Shown here: piece by piece, positions 26,941 through 33,186 of the stretch | How the letters are laid out: each line of letters begins with the position of its first letter | How positions within the stretch are numbered: position 1 is the first letter of the stretch | From: Mesorhizobium wenxiniae | Lineage (GTDB): Bacteria > Pseudomonadota > Alphaproteobacteria > Rhizobiales > Rhizobiaceae | Direction: 5' to 3' | Length of the DNA stretch: 64,000 bases | NCBI RefSeq assembly: GCF_002284535.1 | Contig: NZ_NPKH01000033.1 | Location: forward strand, 131,800 to 195,799 | Program-made: the position numbers and the translations under genes | The notes under the pieces: model-generated | The model's input: only the letters and a program-made list of their open reading frames with translations | Databases searched by the model: none | Told to the model about the DNA's origin: nothing

Positions 26941-28002
26941 ATGTCCAGCATAGTCGACAAGTCCGAAGAGCAGAAGGGCGCCGAAGCCGAAGTCGAGGGC
27001 TTTCACAACGACCTTGGCCCGTTCGTGGTTGCCGCCGAGACAACGCGAATGGCTATGGTTTTCACCGATGCAAAGGAACCCGGCAATCCCATTATTTTCG
27101 CCAATGACGCCTTCCTCGCCTTGACCGGATACGCCAGGGAAGAAGTCCTGGGTCAGCCCTTCAATTTCCTGATGGCGGACGGCACCGACGTCAGCACGCT
27201 GAAACGCATCCGGGTCGAGTTCGAAGCCAGTTCGGCGGCGGGTGCGGCGGGTACGGAAATACTTTACAGGCGCAAGGATGGCAGCGAATTCTGCGCGGCC
27301 CTTTTCGCCAGTCCTGTCCACGACAAGAGTGGCGCCATCGTCCAGTACTTTACCTCCTTCGTCGATCTGACCAAACACAAGGAGGAGCAGGCGCAATCGC
27401 GGATGCTCATCGACGAACTGAACCATCGCGTGAAGAATACGCTTGCAACGGTGCAGTCGATTGTCTGGCAGGCATCGCGAGCGAATTCCGATCCAAAGGT
27501 GATCCGCGAGGCCGTCGAGTCCCGGCTGTTTGCACTCTCCCGGTCGCACAACCTGCTGACGCGCGAAAATTGGCATAGCGCCGGGCTGCTCGATGTACTC
27601 CACGATGCCCTGGAACCGTTCGGCGTTACCGACGGGCGGGCGGAGCGCCTGGTGATTGCCGGCGAGAACATCCGCCTTACAACCAAGGCGGCCTTGGCGC
27701 TAGGCATCGCGTTCAACGAACTCGCGACCAATGCGGTGAAATACGGTGCGTTTTCCAATGGCAAGGGCTCTATCCGGATCGACTGGACGACCGAGCCAAT
27801 GTCGGAGGGCCGCCGACTTATCCTTTCCTGGCGAGAGAAGGACGGGCCGTTGGTTGCGCCACCGTTGCGACAGGGGTTCGGCTCGCGCGTGATCGAGCGC
27901 GGCTTGACCCACGAGCTCGAAGGCACTGTGCAACTCGACTATCGCCCGGACGGGTTGATCTGCACGATGAACATTCCGGTACCGGGAATTCGCGATGGAT
28001 AA
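26941..28002 (+). CDS. PAS/LOV-like HWE-family histidine kinase
   Basis: 353 residues. The PAS domain (about 25-140) has the LOV-like sequence FANDAFLALTGYAREEVLGQ, but where photoactive LOV domains have N-C-R-F-L this protein has P-F-N-F-L, so the adduct-forming Cys is missing. The kinase core is HWE type: DELNHRVKNTLATVQSI with the phosphorylated His, the N box FNELATNAVKYGAFS and the W-x-E motif LSWREKDGP. The ATG at 26941 is chosen; a TTG at 26929 is possible. It overlaps the response regulator gene by 8 bases and is preceded by an EcfG-type promoter, suggesting a stress-signalling loop. Confidence 0.9.
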   Translation: MSSIVDKSEEQKGAEAEVEGFHNDLGPFVVAAETTRMAMVFTDAKEPGNPIIFANDAFLALTGYAREEVLGQPFNFLMADGTDVSTLKRIRVEFEASSAAGAAGTEILYRRKDGSEFCAALFASPVHDKSGAIVQYFTSFVDLTKHKEEQAQSRMLIDELNHRVKNTLATVQSIVWQASRANSDPKVIREAVESRLFALSRSHNLLTRENWHSAGLLDVLHDALEPFGVTDGRAERLVIAGENIRLTTKAALALGIAFNELATNAVKYGAFSNGKGSIRIDWTTEPMSEGRRLILSWREKDGPLVAPPLRQGFGSRVIERGLTHELEGTVQLDYRPDGLICTMNIPVPGIRDG

Positions 28003-28360
28003 ACTGCTTTCTGGCCGCCGTCTCCTCGTTGTCGAAGACGAAATTCTGGTCCTGATGATGATCGAGGACATGCTGGGCGATCTTGGATGCGAGTCCGTCA
28101 CCTCAGCCGCCACGATCGCACAGGCGATCGCCCTGATCGAAGCCAAGATTTTCGATGCCGCCATGCTGGACATGAATCTGGACGGCGACGACAGCAATAC
28201 CGTGGCCGACGCGCTTGCCGAGCGCGGTGTGCCCTTCATCTATTCGACCGGCAACAGCGGTCGCGACATGCGCGAAGGCTTCAGCAACCGTGCCGTCCTT
28301 CGCAAACCGTTCAGCTTTGACGAGCTGGCCACCAAGCTCGAAAGCCTTCTTTCTCATTGA
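27995..28360 (+). CDS. Single-domain response regulator
   Basis: 121 residues, a receiver domain only. The acidic pocket includes E14/D15 (VVEDEI), the phosphoacceptor is D59 in AMLDMNLDG, and the conserved Lys is K104 in LRKPFSF. There is no output domain, so it acts by protein contact or as a phosphate sink. It starts within the last codons of the HWE kinase gene and is its probable partner. Confidence 0.93.
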   Translation: MDKLLSGRRLLVVEDEILVLMMIEDMLGDLGCESVTSAATIAQAIALIEAKIFDAAMLDMNLDGDDSNTVADALAERGVPFIYSTGNSGRDMREGFSNRAVLRKPFSFDELATKLESLLSH

Positions 28361-28411
28361 TCGATGAAGTGTCGAACCAAGAGCGAAGCGGCTGTGCTTG
28401 ATCCGTCCATT

Positions 28412-28436
28412 GGAACAAGAACGCTTGCGGAACGTT
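28412..28436 (+). promoter_or_regulatory. EcfG-type promoter upstream of the 28-residue membrane protein
   Basis: GGAAC (28412-28416), 17-base spacer, GTT (28434-28436) with C before GTT. The small gene starts 89 bases downstream. Confidence 0.65.
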
Positions 28437-28524
28437 GGTTGAGGTTACAGACGCAACTCACCCAGTGCTCAGGGCAAGAGCGGCGAACGGCGAGCACCGC
28501 CGGGCGCGCTCATAGGAGACGAAC

Positions 28525-28611
28525 ATGGATATCACCACAATACTGGTCATCGTTCTTATTGTTTTACTGCTAGGCGGCGGCGGCTTTTACGGCCGTGGAC
28601 GCTGGTATTAA
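28525..28611 (+). CDS. 28-residue DUF3309-like membrane protein
   Basis: MDITTILVIVLIVLLLGGGG followed by FYGRGRWY is a single membrane helix with a Gly-rich, aromatic tail, like the tiny DUF3309-type proteins of rhizobia. TAGGAGACGAAC before the ATG is a strong ribosome-binding site, and an EcfG-type promoter lies upstream. Role unknown; probably an envelope stress peptide. Confidence 0.7.
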   Translation: MDITTILVIVLIVLLLGGGGFYGRGRWY

Positions 28612-29182
28612 AACGGCATCGAAACCACTGACTTGGCCCTGAGCGCCGGCCCACCCTAGTCCCCATAGCTGCACGTCAGGATCGGCGCTTGTTTTCGCAC
28701 CCGAAAAAGGCGGGTGGACATGCCGATCAATCGCAAGATCCGAGAAGGCCCTCATTTTCACGCCTTCCGAGGTAGGGCTTTTTGGACGCGTGTTCGAACG
28801 GGCGAAGCGAAAAGGTGATTCTGAAGCTCATCGAGAAGCACTGGCGTCATCGAATCGTCGCCAACTTCATGGCCGGAATCACGGACGAGGCGAACTTCTG
28901 GCGTCGTCGCGGCAGCCGCTTGTCGTTTCGATACATCATCCCAGCCAAGTCAAGAGTTCACGCACCGGCAGCAATATCTCCGGATACTGCCCCGTAGATC
29001 CGATCGGCCTGCGTCCTCGCAGCGGACTCGGGCGGACCTGCACTTCTTCAAAATCCCGAAGCCGGAGAAGGCCGAGATCCTGACAGCCTTCGCCGCCCAC
29101 AAAGACGAGGTTACGCCGGCTAGGTCGCAAAGGGGGCTGAAACGCAAGATAGTCCAGCTTGTCGAATTACTCTGCTTCGATT
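28612..29182. other. Intergenic region with one coding-like remnant
   Basis: No intact gene. At 29032-29115 (plus strand) the frame reads ADLHFFKIPKPEKAEILTAF, then AAHKDEVT, a helical peptide that resembles the C-terminal helix of group 1 truncated globins. Nothing upstream restores the rest of such a protein, so this is at best a remnant. Confidence 0.3.
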
Positions 29183-29207
29183 GGAACCAACCCTTCGCCA
29201 ATGTGTT
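29183..29207 (+). promoter_or_regulatory. EcfG-type promoter of a candidate small RNA
   Basis: GGAAC (29183-29187), 17-base spacer, GTT (29205-29207). No open reading frame follows, but a strong intrinsic terminator ends 80 bases later. Confidence 0.65.
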
Positions 29208-29213
29208 AATTGA

Positions 29214-29287
29214 CATACTGAACGCCCCGAGCGTTCGGTCGTTAAAGAGCCCGCTTCCCGACCCCCCTCCGGAATGCGGGTTTTTTT
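29214..29287 (+). ncRNA. Candidate EcfG-dependent small RNA, about 75 nt
   Basis: The transcript predicted from the EcfG-type promoter would begin near 29214 and end in the T-run 29281-29287. It folds into two hairpins. The first pairs GAACGC (29220-29225) with GCGTTC (29231-29236) around the loop CCCGA. The second is the terminator, pairing CCCGCTTCC with GGAA-T-GCGGG around a 12-base loop CGACCCCCCTCC. That loop contains CCTCC, the complement of the Shine-Dalgarno core GGAGG. No start codon with a ribosome-binding site lies inside. The stress-regulated RNA GsrN of Caulobacter is a known precedent for an EcfG-type sRNA; homology to it is not claimed. Confidence 0.6.
29250..29287 (+). terminator. 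Intrinsic terminator
   Basis: Nine-pair stem with one bulged T, 12-base C-rich loop, followed by seven T residues (29281-29287). One of the most convincing rho-independent terminators in the window. Confidence 0.8.
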
Positions 29288-29467
29288 GCGTCTTCCGCCC
29301 GATAAGTCATTTGACATAAACGCTGGGCGCTACCCGCCCATAGGTCCTACCGAACGCTGCGGTCCGGAAATGTCTCGATCTTGATCTGGTAAAACAGATG
29401 GCTGCCGCAGTGACCGACGTCGCCCGGATTGAGCGAGCCGGTCCCCCACCAATTGGCGTGCTGCCGA

Positions 29468-29641
29468 TCAGGCAAGCTGGTCGATACGCCGGATGGCCTG
29501 GACCGCCTCTGCTTCGGCGACGCCGATCAGCGCATCGATGGCCTGGATCGTCTCGATGTGACCACGGGCTGCCACCGTCCTGCGCAGGGCGTGCAGATCA
29601 TCTCGAATGATGCAGAGCGTGGTTCGGACCGTGAGGGACAT
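29468..29641 (-). CDS. Small hypothetical helical protein, 57 residues
   Basis: MSLTVRTTLCIIRDDLHALR then a regular amphipathic region ending VQAIRRIDQLA. GAGGA lies about ten bases before the ATG at 29641. The remaining part of the longer frame upstream lacks coding character. It is on the same strand as, and 124 bases after, the gene at 29766-30701. No family recognised. Confidence 0.5.
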   Translation of the reverse strand: MSLTVRTTLCIIRDDLHALRRTVAARGHIETIQAIDALIGVAEAEAVQAIRRIDQLA

Positions 29642-29765
29642 GGGCTGCTTTCCTCGACACAACCGCTGAACATGGCGATAGGTTCCGCCTTTCGGTGTGG
29701 CGTCGCGCCTGCTTTGGTGCGGCCCCCCACAGTGATGGACGACACCGGCGGGCGCGTTGCTGTGG

Positions 29766-30701
29766 TCAGGCCTGGCCCGACTGACGCAGCCAATGGCGGT
29801 CGAACACGTCGAGAATGGACCGGAATTCGGCCGGCGGGATCTGGTTGGCGCCGCCGTCGCTGTCTCCGGCGAGGAATTGCGCCAACTGCCCGTCCACCGC
29901 TTCCGTCTGCTCGATGGACAGGCCAAGCGATGCCAAATCCCTGGCGATCGACCCGTCGGACGGCAGATATCCGCCCCATGTCTCAGGGGCCGGATTGCGC
30001 AAGCGGATCATCAGGATCCTGGTGAGGGACGGCTGCGGCTCCGGGCCGATGATGGAGGTGCCGCACAGATAGCCGCCAAGCACGCTTCCGGGCCGCGAGT
30101 GCGGAAACAGGCAGAAGAAGAATTGGGCTTCGCCGCTGGTTTCCTTCAGATGCGCATAAAGGCCGCGTTTTGCCGGCGTCATCGGCCCGCCGAGCAGCAG
30201 CTGCCCGGTCGGCAATGCCTCGCGATAGGCGGCAGTCAGGCGGTGCGCCCCCGGCCCAGCTTCTATCGACAGGCTGCCCCTGATCAACTGGCCGCGATAA
30301 TAGGGCGACAAGGCGCGCGAATAACATGCATAGGTTCCGACAAGGGCCAATCCAAGGCTTCGCTCCTCATGCCCGGATGCCGTCTCGAACTGCGCACCGG
30401 CGCGGCGTTCCAGTTCGGCCCTCTCGATACCGTGGCGGGCGCAGATCGCCGCCGTAAAACCTGGCAGGTCGCTCTCGGCGATCCAGGCGCCGGGCTGCTC
30501 CAGCTTGAGAAGCTTCGACCAATCGTCGTAGACGCTGAGCTCGCGTGGCTGGGCGCGGCCCTGCAGCCATTTGTCGGCACGGCCGAGATCGAACGCCGTC
30601 TTCGGGTTGACGCCTCGGAACGCCGCCGCCAAATCCTTGCGAGCGACGGTTCCCAGCAGGGCCGCAGTCAACCGTAGTTTCTGCGCGATATGCTGTGCCA
30701 T
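29766..30701 (-). CDS. Conserved hypothetical protein, 311 residues
   Basis: A soluble protein starting MAQHIAQKLRLTAALLG (ATG at 30701 behind a G-rich stretch). The first about 75 residues, with NPKTAFDLGRADKWLQGRA, resemble a helix-turn-helix-like helical region seen in rhizobial regulators, but I cannot assign a family. The middle (GTYACYSRALSPYYRGQLIRG and GLYAHLKETSGEAQFFFCLF) is beta-rich and may be a ligand-sensing fold. No signal peptide or membrane segment. The opposite strand carries a long open frame, judged a shadow. Confidence 0.7.
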   Translation of the reverse strand: MAQHIAQKLRLTAALLGTVARKDLAAAFRGVNPKTAFDLGRADKWLQGRAQPRELSVYDDWSKLLKLEQPGAWIAESDLPGFTAAICARHGIERAELERRAGAQFETASGHEERSLGLALVGTYACYSRALSPYYRGQLIRGSLSIEAGPGAHRLTAAYREALPTGQLLLGGPMTPAKRGLYAHLKETSGEAQFFFCLFPHSRPGSVLGGYLCGTSIIGPEPQPSLTRILMIRLRNPAPETWGGYLPSDGSIARDLASLGLSIEQTEAVDGQLAQFLAGDSDGGANQIPPAEFRSILDVFDRHWLRQSGQA

Positions 30702-30791
30702 CCCACCCGCCCCTTTATGCCACCGCGAGGCATAACATGTGCCAGCACTTGCTCCCACCGCATTCATTGCGGGCCGGACGTCTCCTAAAGT

Positions 30792-30834
30792 CCCATATTC
30801 CAGGAAATCCGCAGAATTCCACGCCGCTCCACGC
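30792..30834. repeat. Copy 1 of an intergenic repeat rich in GGAATTCC-like palindromes
   Basis: About 43 bases that recur at 31348-31390 with roughly 80 percent identity. The shared core is CATATTCCAGGAA, then AGAATTCCACGCC. It lies about 190 bases upstream of the exported protein gene at 31021. Confidence 0.65.
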
Positions 30835-31020
30835 GCCTACCCTTTTCGCCCTGCCGGGCGGCACTAAGGTCGCGCAGGGCAAGGGCAAGTTATGAAACTC
30901 ACGCTATCTAGGCTTGAATACCAATCCCCTTCCTCAGTCATTTGAACGACGGCGAAGCCAAGCTCTCGCAACCAGCACAAACCAGCGTAGATGCCGCCGC
31001 AACAAGGAAGGAATAATTCG

Positions 31021-31278
31021 ATGTCCCGGACTCCCAAAATCCCCTTCACTGCCGTTGCGGCTGGATCCGCCGCACTGCTGCTGCTGACCTTCGGGCCGGA
31101 TGGACCGTCGCGTGCTGCTGCCGGCTCGCGCGCGGCAGCGACATATGGCAAGGCGGCTTCTGCGTCGCCGGCCATCGAGCCGACGCGCATTGAAGTCGAC
31201 GGCGGCGCGCACGTGGTACGCTTTTACATCGACGGCAAGCAGGTCGCCCTGCTAGACTCGACCGGCTTCAAGGATTGA
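31021..31278 (+). CDS. Small exported or membrane-anchored protein, 85 residues
   Basis: MSRTPKIPFTAVAAGSAALL is a basic start followed by a hydrophobic stretch (signal peptide or anchor, about 8-25), then a Ser/Ala-rich linker and a short beta-rich end (RIEVDGGAHVVRFYIDGKQV). AAGGAAGGA precedes the ATG at 31021. Function unknown; the upstream repeat shared with the next small gene suggests joint control. Confidence 0.65.
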   Translation: MSRTPKIPFTAVAAGSAALLLLTFGPDGPSRAAAGSRAAATYGKAASASPAIEPTRIEVDGGAHVVRFYIDGKQVALLDSTGFKD

Positions 31279-31347
31279 ACTTACGGTCGGCGCGGCTGCG
31301 TAAGCCTAACTCGCGCCGATTCCTTGCAGCCGCGCTTTTTCACAAGC

Positions 31348-31390
31348 CATATTCCAGGAATTCCGGAGAATTCCACGCCATTCCACACAG
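31348..31390. repeat. Copy 2 of the intergenic palindromic repeat
   Basis: Contains CCAGGAATTCCGG and several ATTCC units. It lies about 60 bases upstream of the small exported protein gene at 31451. Confidence 0.65.
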
Positions 31391-31415
31391 CGCCGGTGTT
31401 CGGGCCGGCGGCTGG

Positions 31416-31434
31416 GGTTAACCTTACGTTAACC
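31416..31434. promoter_or_regulatory. Inverted repeat just upstream of the 31451 gene
   Basis: GGTTAAC and GTTAACC, a perfect 7-bp inverted repeat with a 5-base spacer, ending 16 bases before the ATG. Probable operator or start-site hairpin. Confidence 0.45.
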
Positions 31435-31450
31435 ATTGAGGGACGCCGCC

Positions 31451-31681
31451 ATGAAACTTGCCCTGTCTGCACTTCTCGCCGTGCTCGCACTTTCGCAAAC
31501 CGTGGAGGCTAAAACGAAAGTCGTTGCGACAGATGCGAAAGCGGCCACAGCCGAGAAAACCCGGCCGCCGCTCGACAAAAAGGCCACCGGCGGGATCAAC
31601 GCCTCGTCCGATACGATGGCGGCGCCGGCCGACAAAAATGCGTCCAGTCCGTATCCGCCGGCGATCTATTTCGATTTCTAA
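31451..31681 (+). CDS. Small secreted protein, 76 residues
   Basis: MKLALSALLAVLALSQTVEA is a textbook Sec signal peptide with cleavage after VEA. The mature part is Lys/Ala/Pro-rich and apparently disordered, ending SPYPPAIYFDF. The ATG at 31451 follows CGCCGCC; the ribosome-binding site is weak. No family recognised. Confidence 0.6.
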   Translation: MKLALSALLAVLALSQTVEAKTKVVATDAKAATAEKTRPPLDKKATGGINASSDTMAAPADKNASSPYPPAIYFDF

Positions 31682-31730
31682 TGGGGGGACTCTATCCTTT
31701 TATTTCGACCGCACCACGCTTGCGGTGGCC

Positions 31731-31773
31731 GGGATCGACAGGCCCTGGGATCGACAGGCCCCGGGATCAATAG
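31731..31773. repeat. Short tandem repeat, 16-bp unit, about 2.7 copies
   Basis: Two units GGGATCGACAGGCCC(T/C) in direct succession and a third truncated one. It lies in the 130 bases between the secreted protein gene and the convergent cupin gene. Confidence 0.75.
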
Positions 31774-31811
31774 ACGCGGCGCGGCAAGCCGCGATAGGTT
31801 CGCCTCCGGCC

Positions 31812-32165
31812 TCAGCCGACCCTGACGACGAAATGCTTCGTCACCGGCTCGATGATCTTCCACGTTCCCTTGAAATCGGCCTCGACCACGAAGGCATCGC
31901 CGGGACCGACGTCGACGGGCGCGCCGCCATCGGGCGTGATGACGATGCGGCCTGATATCATGTGCACGAATTCATAGTCGCTGTAGGTCGCGTGATAGGT
32001 GCCGGGAGTAGCCTGCCATGTTCCCGACATGACCTTGCCGTCCTCTGTGGTGTGCTGGACGGCGGTCTTCATGGTTGGGTTGCCGTCGACCACGACCCAG
32101 CCCGCGAGATCGCCCGCCTCGGCGTTTTCGACTGCGCCGAATTTGAGGATGGTCTTCTCTGTCAT
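31812..32165 (-). CDS. Cupin-domain protein (cupin_3/DUF861-like)
   Basis: 117 residues from the ATG at 32165, with CGGAG eight bases upstream. The cupin barrel is recognisable from SGTWQATPGTYHATYSDYEF (motif 1 region) and GRIVITPDGGAPVDVGPGDAF (motif 2 region), and ends KGTWKIIEPVTKHFVV, typical of the cupin_3 family. Such proteins bind small acids or amino sugars; the substrate here is unknown. A longer open frame upstream to 32456 has no coding character. Confidence 0.8.
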   Translation of the reverse strand: MTEKTILKFGAVENAEAGDLAGWVVVDGNPTMKTAVQHTTEDGKVMSGTWQATPGTYHATYSDYEFVHMISGRIVITPDGGAPVDVGPGDAFVVEADFKGTWKIIEPVTKHFVVRVG

Positions 32166-32518
32166 GGTCGGGCTCCGTTTGGAACTGTGCCGGCATTGGC
32201 TGCCGGTCAATAGCCGAAGCACCTGACATGAGCAACGCGGGCCCGCCCGTATTATCAGCAGCAATGGCACGGTTTGCCACGTGCCGCTACGCTTGACGTT
32301 GCCCTCATCCTCCCGAGCAGCCGAAGCCTCCGGGAACCGGCGCTTCTGAATTGCGCAGGCGGGTGGCAGACGCGGCATCGCCGCGGTACGGAACCGACGC
32401 CAGGGCCGGCCCTCCGGGGCCACTCCTTGAAAGCCGTCGAAAGTACGATATATCAATGACTAAGCGTGCGTTGCACGCGACGTAGTGCTTTGGTCAAGCT
32501 TCATCTATGGAGGTTGTC

Positions 32519-32881
32519 ATGGCAAACAATCTGATGGAAGGAAAGAAGGCCCAGGATTGGATCAATCTGATCCTTGCGGCGTGCCTGTTCATCTCACCTT
32601 GGGTCATCGGCTTCGCTGCTGAAACCGCTCCTGCGTGGAACGCCTGGATTGCCGCAGTCGTGCTCGGCGCCCTGGCCCTCGCGGCGCTTTCGGTATTCGC
32701 CGAATGGGAAGAGTGGGTGAACCTTGTCGTCGGGCTCTGGCTGATCGCCTCGCCCTGGCTGCTCGGCTTCGTGGCGAACGCCAACGCGATGGCGACCCAT
32801 GTTGTCCTCGGCGTGCTGGTGGTTGCGGCATCGGCCTGGGCGGTCTGGGACTCTCGTCATCATCCGCCAGCGCATGCGTGA
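32519..32881 (+). CDS. SPW-repeat membrane protein
   Basis: 120 residues with four membrane segments arranged as two repeats. Each repeat contains the S-P-W signature: LFISPWVIGFAA and LIASPWLLGFVA. This is the SPW family of small bacterial membrane proteins of unknown function. GGAGG six bases before the ATG at 32519 decides the start against an ATG at 32507. No EcfG-type promoter was seen upstream. Confidence 0.85.
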   Translation: MANNLMEGKKAQDWINLILAACLFISPWVIGFAAETAPAWNAWIAAVVLGALALAALSVFAEWEEWVNLVVGLWLIASPWLLGFVANANAMATHVVLGVLVVAASAWAVWDSRHHPPAHA

Positions 32882-33186
32882 TGGTGACGACCAAGGGGAG
32901 GAGCCCGGCGCGCGAGCGGCGAGCTCCTTCTAAGCCTGAGATCGGTACGCGGGCCCGCTAGCCGGGCCAATTGTCTTCCTTGTGCTCAAAAAACACCCCG
33001 CCGCGCCGGGTGCATATGGCAGCGTCGCCGCGGCGCCTCCTGGTCGAGCCGCCGACGAGCACACCCCTGCACTCCGCCAACTCCACTCATGTTGCACTGC
33101 GTTAGATTTGTTGCATTGCAATATCAGTACATCGCGTCGAGTCTTCGCAACGGGTGGCTTTTTCAACGACCACACGAGGTTTTGCC
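32882..33186. other. Intergenic stretch, nothing recognised
   Basis: About 305 bases upstream of the acyltransferase gene with short frames only. It becomes A/T-richer from about 33085 on, as expected for a promoter. Confidence 0.4.

Noticed and set aside
26941..27400. Photoactive LOV domain
   Set aside because: The required Cys in the N-C-R-F-L motif is absent, so only a LOV-like PAS can be claimed.
29429..30677. Plus-strand frames opposite the 311-residue hypothetical protein
   Set aside because: The minus-strand gene has better composition and start context; the plus-strand frames are GC shadows.
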